64,000 bases of DNA, from contig CACLXG010000002.1 of the NCBI GenBank assembly GCA_902610815.1, positions 64,834 through 128,833 on the forward strand. The letters run 5' to 3'. The notes below the pieces were generated by a model, which did not search any database, had not been told where the DNA came from, and worked only from the letters and a program-made list of their open reading frames with translations. Below are positions 54,628 to 62,721 of the stretch, piece by piece; position 1 is the stretch's first letter; each line of letters opens with the position of its first letter. Position numbers and translations under genes: made by a program. Origin of the DNA: an uncultured Candidatus Actinomarina sp. (GTDB lineage Bacteria > Actinomycetota > Acidimicrobiia > Actinomarinales > Actinomarinaceae).

Positions 54628-55221
54628 TTGATTTATACAATTTATAAATTTAGGTACAGAATAGGTTTAGTTTCAATTGTTTCAGGGGTCGGAGGTATGA
54701 CCATTGGGGTTATTATTGCTCATTTTGCTGGTTTTCCTAAAGGTGAAGTAATAGATTATTTTAATTGGATCCCGAGAGGTTGGTTGCCACAAACTATTGG
54801 TCAGCTTTTAGCATTTGGTGCTAGCCAACTTCTTTTACTTGGAATGGTACTAGTGGTTTGGAATCAGAAAGAATTGACTTGGGCAAAAGCTACTTATTTT
54901 GCATTCCTTACTTGGATAGAAATGTCAATTCTTCTAGGAATTGTGCCATCAGAGTGGTTGAACCTCGCACAAGGACCTTTAGAGTGGACAGGTCAAAGAG
55001 AGTTTATACAGTTTCCACCAATATTGTTTTTAAATAATGAAATTGGTCTAAGTCTCGCCGCACTAAAAGATCTAATACAGTTAGGAATTTCAACAAACTT
55101 TTTAATTGCAGGATTAGTTGTTGCCTATTTAATTCAAGATGTAAATAATAAAATTGAAAGTTCTAAATCTAGAATTTCTGATTATGGTAAAGAAGTTGTA
55201 AGGGTGGATCAAGATGCCTAA
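54628..55221 (+). CDS. Four-helix membrane protein of the bc-complex operon
   Basis: 197 residues (TTG start, GAGGAAA Shine-Dalgarno). Four membrane helices (about 12-32, 55-80, 88-106, 148-168) and a long polar stretch between helices 3 and 4 (EWLNLAQGPLEWTGQREFIQFPPILFLNNE). No cofactor motif. It overlaps the ferredoxin gene by 8 nt, so it may anchor the ferredoxin to the cytochrome bc complex. Family not recognised. Confidence 0.75.
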   Translation: MIYTIYKFRYRIGLVSIVSGVGGMTIGVIIAHFAGFPKGEVIDYFNWIPRGWLPQTIGQLLAFGASQLLLLGMVLVVWNQKELTWAKATYFAFLTWIEMSILLGIVPSEWLNLAQGPLEWTGQREFIQFPPILFLNNEIGLSLAALKDLIQLGISTNFLIAGLVVAYLIQDVNNKIESSKSRISDYGKEVVRVDQDA

Positions 55222-55660
55222 ATCAGAAGTCTTAATAGAGATGCCAGAGTTTGAAAAAAAGTATAATCTTGCAATGGTTGATACTGAAAAGGTTACTTCG
55301 CGTGTTCGTCCAAAACAATTTTTACATATAGACGAAGCGGAATGTATTTTGTGCGAAGGGTGTGTTGATATATGTCCATGGAAATGCATTCATTATTTAT
55401 CTGTTGATGCAATTGACGACTCAATAAATGTTGAAGCTCCAGACGAATCTGAGGCACCAGGGTTTTTTGTTGTTGATGAAGAAGCGTGTACTAGATGTGC
55501 ATTGTGTGTAGATAGATGCCCAACAGGAGTGATTTCTCTCGGAAAGTTTGCCGGCTCACTAGCAGATCAAGCCGTTCAAAATGGTGTCTATACAGCACCT
55601 TGGGATGAAGACTCTGGTGAGAGGAACGACAGACACGGATATATTTATGGAAGGCTTTAG
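55214..55660 (+). CDS. Ferredoxin with two [4Fe-4S] motifs
   Basis: 148 residues. The two cluster motifs are CILCEGCVDICP (Cys44, 47, 50, 54) and CTRCALCVDRCP (Cys92, 95, 98, 102), separated by 37 residues, longer than in clostridial ferredoxins. An N-terminal arm (1-40) and a C-terminal tail of about 40 residues extend it. Located between a membrane protein and cytochrome b, it probably docks at the bc complex to pass electrons on the cytoplasmic side. Confidence 0.93.
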   Translation: MPKSEVLIEMPEFEKKYNLAMVDTEKVTSRVRPKQFLHIDEAECILCEGCVDICPWKCIHYLSVDAIDDSINVEAPDESEAPGFFVVDEEACTRCALCVDRCPTGVISLGKFAGSLADQAVQNGVYTAPWDEDSGERNDRHGYIYGRL

Positions 55661-55669
55661 AATTATATA

Positions 55670-56443
55670 ATGCAAAAATTATCCCTTCGAGACAGGATTA
55701 AAAAAGCAAGAGCAAGTGCTAGTGATAGCTTCAGAGGTGGAAAATTAATGTCAAGCATTTTCCGCCCAGGATCTCCTTTTAGAAAAGGATATGTGGACAG
55801 TCCTAGAAACAGGTCTTATGTTGTTATGAATAACGTTTTGTACCACCTCCATCCAGTAAAAGTTAAAAGACACGGAGTTAGACTTTCATACACTCTGTGC
55901 TTGGGTGGATTAAGCTTCTTTCTTTTCATAGTTCTAACAATTACTGGAATTTGGCTTATGTTTTATTTCCGTCCAACTGAACTTGCGTATGTTGACATTC
56001 AGACCTTACAAACAAGTATCGCATTCGGTTCGCTAGTTAGAAATATGCACAGGTGGGGTGCGCACCTCATGGTTTTAGTTGTATTCCTTCATATGTCAAG
56101 AGTCTTTTATCACGGAGCATATAAAGCACCGAGAGAGTTCAACTGGGTCATAGGAGTAATTTTGCTTTTACTAACTTTATTATTGTCATTTACAGGTTAT
56201 CTTCTTCCTTGGGACCAGCTAGCAATATGGGCTGTCACTGTTGGAGGTAACATGGCTGGCTATACGCCTGTTATTGGAGCTCAGGCCAAATTCGGATTGT
56301 TCGCCGGACTCGAGGCAACTACAGCTACATTGTTAAGATTTTATGTTCTCCATGTACTTTTCTTACCATTTATCATTGTTATCTTTATGGCTGTCCACTT
56401 CTGGAGAGTAAGAAAAGATGGCGGAATTTCAGGACCTTTGTAG
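55670..56443 (+). CDS. qcrB: Cytochrome b, N-terminal half (b6/PetB type)
   Basis: 257 residues. Four helices with heme ligands H127 and H141 on the second (MHRWGAHLMVLVVFLH) and H228 and H243 on the fourth (LHVLFLPFIIVIFMAVH). The spacing of 14 between the second pair is that of b6f complexes, not mitochondrial cytochrome b. GYLLPWDQLAIWA is the helix C region. The C-terminal half is a separate gene 6 bp downstream. Quinol oxidation/reduction in the membrane. Confidence 0.92.
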   Translation: MQKLSLRDRIKKARASASDSFRGGKLMSSIFRPGSPFRKGYVDSPRNRSYVVMNNVLYHLHPVKVKRHGVRLSYTLCLGGLSFFLFIVLTITGIWLMFYFRPTELAYVDIQTLQTSIAFGSLVRNMHRWGAHLMVLVVFLHMSRVFYHGAYKAPREFNWVIGVILLLLTLLLSFTGYLLPWDQLAIWAVTVGGNMAGYTPVIGAQAKFGLFAGLEATTATLLRFYVLHVLFLPFIIVIFMAVHFWRVRKDGGISGPL

Positions 56444-56449
56444 AGGCTT

Positions 56450-57220
56450 ATGGTAGACATTCCAGAACATTTATTACAGAGATCTGCGGAAGCAAGAGCA
56501 AAAGCTTTGGGGATTAGTGTTGAACAAGCTTTAGCTGAAATGAAGGGTGAATCTGATCCAACAGTTATCTCAAAAGAGCCAGAGGTAAAAACTATTGACG
56601 AGACTCCAGCTCCAGCAGCAGAGACTCCAGCTCCAGCAGCAGAGACTCCAGCTCCAGCAGCAGAGACTCCTGAAGAAGTTGATTTTGCACCGGAGGTAAA
56701 GGTAACACAACGATTACTGACTGTTGTAAAAGCAAAACCAATACAAAAAGCAGTTTCCGAACCAGTTGATAAAGTTAATACTTGGCCACATTTGATGCTT
56801 CCAGAATTTGTTTCATTGATGGCAATGACAGCTTTTTTAATTCTTCTATCTGCAATATTGCAAGCACCTCTTCTTGAAGAAGCAAACCCAAACGTAACTC
56901 CAAACCCTGCAAAAGCACCATGGTATTTTTTAGGATTACAGGAATTATTGTCTTATTGGGATCCTCAAATTGCCGGTGTTATGATTCCATTAGTTTTAGG
57001 CATAGCTATATGGATGGCTTTTCCGTATATAGATAGAAATCCAGAAACACACCCATCTAAAAGAAAGTTTGCGATTATGTTTTATACCTTCTTTCTAGCT
57101 GGAGCAGGTGTACTTACAATTATTGGTGTTCTGTTTAGGGGTCCCGGCTGGAACTGGACTTATCCTTGGATTGATGGCATTTGGTTTGATGATTTGCTTG
57201 ATTGGATTCACTTCGAATGA
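56450..57220 (+). CDS. Cytochrome b, C-terminal half (subunit IV type) with RSAEARA domain
   Basis: 256 residues. An extra N-terminal domain (LLQRSAEARAKALGISVEQAL, about 8-28) similar to that of the two cytochromes c on the other strand, then an Ala/Pro/Glu linker with three 7-residue repeats (ETPAPAA), then a PetD-like part: WPHLMLPEFVSL, APWYFLGLQELLSYWDP (the PEWY region, with A-P-W-Y) and three helices. Completes the Qo site with the PetB-like gene. It overlaps the Rieske gene start by 4 nt. Confidence 0.9.
   Translation: MVDIPEHLLQRSAEARAKALGISVEQALAEMKGESDPTVISKEPEVKTIDETPAPAAETPAPAAETPAPAAETPEEVDFAPEVKVTQRLLTVVKAKPIQKAVSEPVDKVNTWPHLMLPEFVSLMAMTAFLILLSAILQAPLLEEANPNVTPNPAKAPWYFLGLQELLSYWDPQIAGVMIPLVLGIAIWMAFPYIDRNPETHPSKRKFAIMFYTFFLAGAGVLTIIGVLFRGPGWNWTYPWIDGIWFDDLLDWIHFE
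56600..56662. repeat. 21-bp x 3 tandem repeat
   Basis: Three identical units of GAGACTCCAGCTCCAGCAGC(A), followed by a partial fourth, encode ETPAPAA. It lengthens the linker between the RSAEARA domain and the membrane part and could vary in copy number. Confidence 0.9.
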
Positions 57221-58080
57221 GCATAGTTGAATTATCTTTTGCTGCTTTTGCAGTAGTTGGTTTTTTAGGAATTGTTGGAATCGTTGTTATTGTCACGGGT
57301 AGAGGGCCAAAAAGTTTTAACTGGAAAAAAAATCTTGATAAAAAAGCTCTTAAAGAGGATAAATCTCAAACGAACTTTTTAGAACCAGAGATGCCAAAAG
57401 GTGAAACGGAATCAATTGATGAGGAAATTGATGAACCGATCATTGAATCAGATGGTGCCGTAAAGCTTGAAGAGAAAGTTATTTATGAGGAAATCTCTGA
57501 AGAAGAAGCAGGAATAACTAGAAGACAGTTTCTAACAAAAGCTCTTAGAATTTCATTCGGTGCCTTTGCTGGCATTCAAGCAATAGCTTGGTTAGGATTT
57601 TTTTGGCCAAAGGTTTCTGGTGGATTTGGATCTAAAGTTGATGCAGGACCAATTGAAGACATAAAGAGTCAAATATTCCAAGCTGACGGATCTGTTATTC
57701 CAGCTTTTATCCCAGCAGCAAGAGCTTATGTACTTCCATTAGACGCAACTGCGGCGGCTAATTCTCAGTTTTCGACTGGCTCTACAATTACTGATGGTTT
57801 GGTAGCTGTTTATCAAAGATGTGTTCACTTAGGATGTAGGGTCCCATGGTGCAACTCGTCACAAGGATTCGAATGCCCATGTCATGGTTCAAAATATAAT
57901 ATGATTGGTGAGTATTTTGCAGGTCCAGCTCCAAGAAATCTCGATAGATTTAATGTCGCTAATGTAAATGGAAGGCTTGTTATTGACACGGGAACAATTA
58001 TTGAATCACCTCGAGCGCCAGGTATGTCTGTTAAATATCCACAAGGTTTATCTTGTATAGCTCTAACTACAGAGGAATAG
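57217..58080 (+). CDS. qcrA: Rieske iron-sulfur protein (QcrA type)
   Basis: 287 residues from ATG 57217, inside the preceding stop; an earlier in-frame start would only extend into the neighbour. An N-terminal helix and a second one after ITRRQFLTKAL (twin Arg, Tat-like) flank a charged linker. CVHLGCRVPWCNSSQGFECPCHGSKYN holds the Cys/His pairs of the [2Fe-2S] cluster, with extra cysteines for the structural disulfide. Accepts electrons from quinol and passes them to the cytochrome c. Confidence 0.93.
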   Translation: MSIVELSFAAFAVVGFLGIVGIVVIVTGRGPKSFNWKKNLDKKALKEDKSQTNFLEPEMPKGETESIDEEIDEPIIESDGAVKLEEKVIYEEISEEEAGITRRQFLTKALRISFGAFAGIQAIAWLGFFWPKVSGGFGSKVDAGPIEDIKSQIFQADGSVIPAFIPAARAYVLPLDATAAANSQFSTGSTITDGLVAVYQRCVHLGCRVPWCNSSQGFECPCHGSKYNMIGEYFAGPAPRNLDRFNVANVNGRLVIDTGTIIESPRAPGMSVKYPQGLSCIALTTEE

Positions 58081-58081
58081 T

Positions 58082-59506
58082 ATGACAAGCTCACTTTCAA
58101 TTACATTAATTGCTCTAGGGATAATTGCTGCATTAGCATTTTTTACTGCTGCTGGTTTTAGAGGTTCAGGTAAAGTTTCGGATTATGCTCCTAACTTGAC
58201 AAAATATCGTAACGATGATGATTTAGAGACAAAAACACTTGATAGAACTTTAACCGTTGCAGTTTTAATTGCCTCACTTTTAACTATTATGATTCCCCTT
58301 TACTACCTTGGAGAGCAAGATAGACAAGAAGGTTTTGTAGAAGAATTTGATGAAGTTTCTGTAGAAAGAGGAGAACATCTATACGAAGAATTTGGATGTG
58401 GTAACTGCCATGGTGTTGACGGATCTGGTGGTGCAGCTTCATATGTCGAAAAGAGAAGTGGTATCAATGTTACATGGGCAGCTCCTGCAATAAACAATGT
58501 TTTTTACAGATACGATGATGAAGAGGTACGTTATTGGTTAATTTATGGGCGTGCAAACTCACCTATGCCTGCTTGGGGATTAGAAGGTGGTGGTCCAATG
58601 AATGATGGACAATTAGATGACTTAATTGAGTACATGCATCACTTTCAAATATCACAATCGGAGGAGCTTCAAACTATTGAAATGAATATCAACAGCTCAT
58701 TGTCGAGACTCGATACATCTGAGCTATTAGTTGAGAATGAGATAGCAAGGCAAAAAGAATTAATACAAAGCGTAATAGACGCACCAGGAAAATTACCTGT
58801 TGTTCAAAAAGCAGTTGAAGATGTCTCAGCATTACTTTCGAAAGAAGGTGGAATTGATACAGATGAGGATGGTTTAAGTGACTCCACTGAAACAGAGTTG
58901 TCATCTTACAGCAGTTCCGTATCAGAAGTTTTAGGTACTTCTATATTAAATTTAGACCCAGACAATGAAGAATCTATTCCAGGAAGAAAAGATAAATCTG
59001 TTGCCAGTGGTTATCTATCACAACTCGAATCTGAATTAATTAACATAACAATTGTTGCAGAAGGATATGATAAATTTATCAAAGAGGCTGAAACAGGATT
59101 AGCATTTCTTGAAAAAGCACTTGAAGAAAAGCTATGGGAAGTTTCATTTGAAGAAATTGCTGATTCGACATTTGAAGGGGATATAGATAAAGCTAAAAGA
59201 GCAGTGGGACTATTTAATGCATACTGTGCAAGGTGTCACACTGCAGGATATTCAGCAGGTGTAGCTTATACAAAAGAGATTGCTTCAGGTGGCTTAGGAC
59301 CTGCGCTAAGAGCAGGAAGAGTAAATATTCAGTTTAAACAAAGGGAAGATTTTATTGATTTTATTATTAAAGGATCTGTAAATGGAAAAGCATATGGTGT
59401 TAATGGTGTAGGTGGAGGAAAAATGCCAGGTTTTGGTGCTGTTCTTCCTCAAGCAGATATAGAATTAATTATCGACTATTTGAGAGGAATGGAACCTGAT
59501 GCGTGA
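58082..59506 (+). CDS. qcrC: Two-heme membrane cytochrome c of the bc complex
   Basis: 474 residues with two N-terminal helices (5-25 and 57-77). The first heme site CGNCHG (106-110) and second CARCHTAG (about 382-386) are more than 270 residues apart. Between them is a Ser/Glu-rich region with DTDEDGLSDSTE, a calcium-binding type-3-thrombospondin/EF-like loop. Two motifs suggest the actinobacterial QcrC role of replacing both cytochrome c1 and soluble c, but the domains are spread out. Met ligands probably in GGPMNDGQ and GKMPGFG. Confidence 0.88.
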   Translation: MTSSLSITLIALGIIAALAFFTAAGFRGSGKVSDYAPNLTKYRNDDDLETKTLDRTLTVAVLIASLLTIMIPLYYLGEQDRQEGFVEEFDEVSVERGEHLYEEFGCGNCHGVDGSGGAASYVEKRSGINVTWAAPAINNVFYRYDDEEVRYWLIYGRANSPMPAWGLEGGGPMNDGQLDDLIEYMHHFQISQSEELQTIEMNINSSLSRLDTSELLVENEIARQKELIQSVIDAPGKLPVVQKAVEDVSALLSKEGGIDTDEDGLSDSTETELSSYSSSVSEVLGTSILNLDPDNEESIPGRKDKSVASGYLSQLESELINITIVAEGYDKFIKEAETGLAFLEKALEEKLWEVSFEEIADSTFEGDIDKAKRAVGLFNAYCARCHTAGYSAGVAYTKEIASGGLGPALRAGRVNIQFKQREDFIDFIIKGSVNGKAYGVNGVGGGKMPGFGAVLPQADIELIIDYLRGMEPDA

Positions 59507-59867
59507 AATAATGAGATCACTTCTATCTTCTAACTTATTAGTTACAGGAATCATTATGTTTATAGGATCTTTGATCACATTTGCTGGATCCACATTTTTG
59601 CTTAATGCAACAAATGTTGGAAAGAGATTAGGTTTTTTGATTACTGGAGCTGCAATATTTGGCTGGGGAGTAATCAATTCAATTTTCTTTATCCTTTATG
59701 CACCACGAGGTCCAGCACCTGCAAATATTGATGGTTTGAATGCATTTGAAATAAGAATTATTCCATTAACTTTCTTAATTGGCTCTGGAATTCTTTTTGT
59801 TATGTTTTTATTAGCTCTTAACAGGTTTGAGCAAGAACAGCTTGAAAAGGAAGATCAAGATAATTAG
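59499..59867 (+). CDS. Small three-helix membrane protein after qcrC
   Basis: 122 residues with three hydrophobic helices (about 12-32, 45-68, 88-108) and a short charged C-terminus (EQEQLEKEDQDN). Its ATG lies 8 nt inside the end of the cytochrome c gene, so it belongs to the bc operon and may be a minor complex subunit. Not recognised. Confidence 0.75.
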   Translation: MREIMRSLLSSNLLVTGIIMFIGSLITFAGSTFLLNATNVGKRLGFLITGAAIFGWGVINSIFFILYAPRGPAPANIDGLNAFEIRIIPLTFLIGSGILFVMFLLALNRFEQEQLEKEDQDN

Positions 59868-59876
59868 ATTGTCTTT

Positions 59877-60311
59877 ATGACACAAATTTGGTTTATTGCA
59901 GCCGCAGTACTTTTATTAGCAGAACTTTTAGTACCAACTTTTTTCATACTCCCTTTTGCCGTTGGTTCTTTTTTTGCTGGGATAGCATCTTTATTTACAG
60001 AAAGCCAAAATATTCAATTGTCTACATTTATAGTGTTTAGCCTTGTAGGTGTATATTTATCTGTAAAAGTTTTTGGACCTAGAAACAAAGACAAGAAAAC
60101 AAGTACTAGTTTTACCGAGGGTGCAAATAAGTATATAGGTATGACTTTTGTTACAACAGATGAGTTAGATATGTATGATTCGACACTACAACATGTTTAC
60201 GGAGACGACTGGCAAGTAGTTTCAATAGATAAGAGAATTCCAGCAGGATCAGAGGTAAAAGTCATAAGTGTAAACGGAACAAAATTAGAGGTACAAACGA
60301 AGGAAGGTTAA
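59877..60311 (+). CDS. NfeD-like membrane protein
   Basis: 144 residues. Three N-terminal helices (IWFIAAAVLLLAELLVPTFF, then two more) and a soluble domain with GMTFVTTDELD, DDWQVVSIDKRIPAGSEVKVISVNGTKLEVQ, the OB-fold of NfeD proteins. NfeD partners with SPFH proteins in membrane microdomains; the SPFH gene follows 9 bp later, as expected. Continues the bc operon strand. Confidence 0.88.
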   Translation: MTQIWFIAAAVLLLAELLVPTFFILPFAVGSFFAGIASLFTESQNIQLSTFIVFSLVGVYLSVKVFGPRNKDKKTSTSFTEGANKYIGMTFVTTDELDMYDSTLQHVYGDDWQVVSIDKRIPAGSEVKVISVNGTKLEVQTKEG

Positions 60312-60320
60312 ACTTAAATT

Positions 60321-61286
60321 ATGGAAATTATATTTGGAATAGTTAGATGGGTAGTAATAATTGCACTACTTGGAGTTGTTTTATTTAGAATATTTAGAAT
60401 TATCAGACCTTTCGAGACAGGGCTTGTTGAAAGATTAGGTAAGTTTCATAGAGAGGCAAAATCTGGTCTAAATATCGTTATACCTGGTTTAGAGAGAATA
60501 ATCATTGTGGACATGAGAGAACAAGTTATTGATGTTCCTCCGCAGGAAGTTATTACCAAAGATAACGTAACTATCACAGTTGACGCAATCATTTATTATG
60601 AACCAACCGATCCAAAAAAGCTTGTATATAACGTTGGAGACTTTATTCAAGCTGCTACAAAATTGGCACAAACAAACTTAAGAAACGTAGTTGGTGACCT
60701 AGAATTAGATGCTGCATTAACATCAAGAGAGACTATAAACACTCAGTTAAAGCTTATACTCGATGAAGCAACTGACAAATGGGGAACAAGAGTAGTCAGA
60801 GTTGAAATTCAAAGAATTGATCCACCACAAGATGTTCAAGACGCTATGAACAAAGTTATGAAAGCTGAAAGAGATAGAAGAGCTGTAGTAACAGAAGCTG
60901 AAGGTGAAAAGAGAGCAGCAATTCTTACAGCAGAGGGTAGAAAAGAATCTCAAGTTTTGGATGCAGTTGGTGAAGCAGAAGCTCTTAAGGAAGTTGCTGA
61001 TGCACAAAAATATGAAAAAATTGCAATTGCTGAAGGTGAAGCTGAAGCAATAGAAAAAGTTTTTGCTGCAATACACAAAGGTGACCCAACAAATGATCTA
61101 ATTGCAATTAAGTATCTTGAGTCACTAGAGAAAGTTGCTGATGGTAATGCTACGAAGATTTTCTTACCAGCAGATTTATCAGCAACTCTTGGAAGCATTG
61201 GTGCAATTTCTGAACTCTTTAAGGATGAGAAATCTGATGATTCAGCTAAAACTTCTGACGATTCAGATAAATCTACTGAAGAATAA
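60321..61286 (+). CDS. SPFH/band 7 protein (paraslipin/QmcA-like)
   Basis: 321 residues. N-terminal helix (5-25), then IFRIIRPFETGLVERLGKFHREAKSGLNIVIPGLERIIIVDMREQVIDVPPQEVITKDNVTITVDAIIYYEP, the SPFH core, and a coiled-coil with AEAEGEKRAAILTAEGRKESQVL. It forms membrane scaffold oligomers with NfeD. The last 24 nt overlap the convergent LysE gene. A Ser/Asp/Lys-rich tail is low complexity. Confidence 0.95.
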   Translation: MEIIFGIVRWVVIIALLGVVLFRIFRIIRPFETGLVERLGKFHREAKSGLNIVIPGLERIIIVDMREQVIDVPPQEVITKDNVTITVDAIIYYEPTDPKKLVYNVGDFIQAATKLAQTNLRNVVGDLELDAALTSRETINTQLKLILDEATDKWGTRVVRVEIQRIDPPQDVQDAMNKVMKAERDRRAVVTEAEGEKRAAILTAEGRKESQVLDAVGEAEALKEVADAQKYEKIAIAEGEAEAIEKVFAAIHKGDPTNDLIAIKYLESLEKVADGNATKIFLPADLSATLGSIGAISELFKDEKSDDSAKTSDDSDKSTEE

Positions 61287-61865
61287 ATAGATACCAATAC
61301 CAATTAAACAGACACCACTGAATATGTTTATGTATCTTTTTATTTTTGTAGAAGAATTATTTAACAAATAACTACTCAGCAAAGCATATGAGATATCGGC
61401 AAAAAGATTAATAAATATTGTCACAATTCCAAGATAAATAAGGGAAGAAAAAATATTAGATTCATCTGTTATAAATAAAGGCAGTACAGACAAATAGAAA
61501 ACCCACATCTTTGGATTAGCGAGGTTAATCTTAAATCCTGACATAAAAGATGCTGAGCCAAGGACTTCAGTACTATCTCCTTTGTCTTGTATGGTTTTGA
61601 TTCCTTTATAAACAATATAAATTATTCCAAAAATGTAGATAAAAGTGAGTATCTCAGGAATTAATGAAAAGATGTAAGTAATGACTGCAGCAGTGATTAA
61701 GGTTATTCCGATAGCACCAGTTGCTGCACCATAAGCAACTTGAAGAGAATTTTTTCTTCCTTTTTGTACTGCTTCATTAACAACCAAAGCAATAATTAGA
61801 CCTGGACTAAAAGCGACACTAATTTGGAGAAGAATAAATTCGATAGTTAGTGATTGAAGCTGCAA
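61263..61865 (-). CDS. LysE/RhtB-family amino acid exporter
   Basis: 200 residues with six helices. ISVAFSPGLIIALVVNEAVQKGRKNSLQVAYGAATGAIGI is the N-terminal family block (normally SPGPN; here SPGLI), and SFMSGFKINLANPKMWVFYLSVLPLFI the second (NPK). Amino-acid or metabolite efflux. First in order on the minus strand is the GNAT gene; this and the 92-residue gene follow within 10 bp, so they form one unit. Confidence 0.88.
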   Translation of the reverse strand: MQLQSLTIEFILLQISVAFSPGLIIALVVNEAVQKGRKNSLQVAYGAATGAIGITLITAAVITYIFSLIPEILTFIYIFGIIYIVYKGIKTIQDKGDSTEVLGSASFMSGFKINLANPKMWVFYLSVLPLFITDESNIFSSLIYLGIVTIFINLFADISYALLSSYLLNNSSTKIKRYINIFSGVCLIGIGIYLFFSRFI

Positions 61866-61867
61866 TA

Positions 61868-62146
61868 TTAAGATTTAATTTTATTAATTTCTGGAACACC
61901 TTGTTTAATTGAAACTTCACAATCTTTATATTCACCTGCAATTTGATTACCCACAATAACCAATAATTCCATTACAGATTCCTTTTTTCCTGAAGAAGAC
62001 CCAAAAGTATTAGGTGAGTTTTCATATTCTTTTTTTATCTTATTGAAAACCTCTATTGCTTGTTCTTTATTTAATTTATTTGATAAGGCAGTTTTTGTAA
62101 TAACTTCAAAACTTTTTCTTTGACGTCTAGGTAAATCAAATTGCAT
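61868..62146 (-). CDS. Small conserved-looking soluble protein, unknown
   Basis: 92 residues, mostly helical and charged: LPRRQRKSFEVITKTALSNKLNKEQAIEVFNKIKKEYENSPNTFGSSS, then a helix ending VGNQIAGEYKDCEVSIK. Unrecognised. It sits 2 bp before the LysE gene and 9 bp after the GNAT gene, and the tight spacing supports it being real. Confidence 0.6.
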   Translation of the reverse strand: MQFDLPRRQRKSFEVITKTALSNKLNKEQAIEVFNKIKKEYENSPNTFGSSSGKKESVMELLVIVGNQIAGEYKDCEVSIKQGVPEINKIKS

Positions 62147-62155
62147 AGATTTATT

Positions 62156-62677
62156 CTAACTATTTATTATGAGCTTTTGTAATGAGACCTCATAATCTTC
62201 AGAATATTTTACAGTTTGTATTTCATTAAAGCCAAAAGACTTGTGGAATTTGAATGAAGCCTCGTTTATAGAAGGAAGAAGATTTATCTCAGCAGTTAAA
62301 TGTTTGATAAAATTATCTTTCGCAAAATTAAGAGTATTTTCATAAAGAGATGTGCCAAGTTTATTTTTTCTATGTTCATTATCAACTGCAACTCTATCAA
62401 TATATAAAAAATTACTTACTCTTTTTTCAATCTCGTTAAAGTTTTTATGTTTTATCTCACGCATATAGTTATTAGTGTTTTCATTGTCATGAAAACAAAC
62501 AACATATCCCACAACTTCATTGTTTTTCAGTATGCATTCGTTGTAATCAGAGTTTTCTACGAGATTAATAAATCCATCTAAGGATTTTGTGCCAACGTTA
62601 GGAACATTTTTCTCGTTTAATTCATGGCATTGCGTAACAAAGTCACTATTAATCGGGGAAAATAAATAATCTTTCAT
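62156..62677 (-). CDS. GNAT family N-acetyltransferase
   Basis: 173 residues. VVGYVVCFH (beta-4), then LYIDRVAVDNEHRKNKLGTSLYENTLNFAK, where R-K-N-K-L-G-T is the acetyl-CoA pyrophosphate loop (Q/RxxGxG/A form), and HLTAEINLLPSINEASFKFHKSFGFNEI complete the GNAT fold. Substrate unknown. Confidence 0.88.
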   Translation of the reverse strand: MKDYLFSPINSDFVTQCHELNEKNVPNVGTKSLDGFINLVENSDYNECILKNNEVVGYVVCFHDNENTNNYMREIKHKNFNEIEKRVSNFLYIDRVAVDNEHRKNKLGTSLYENTLNFAKDNFIKHLTAEINLLPSINEASFKFHKSFGFNEIQTVKYSEDYEVSLQKLIINS

Positions 62678-62721
62678 ATCTAGGAATATACATTTAATGT
62701 ATAAAAATGTAAAATATCAGT

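Noticed and set aside
56600-56662. Three 21-bp repeats considered as a phase-variation tract
   Set aside because: A 21-bp unit is in frame, so copy change would alter linker length but not switch expression.
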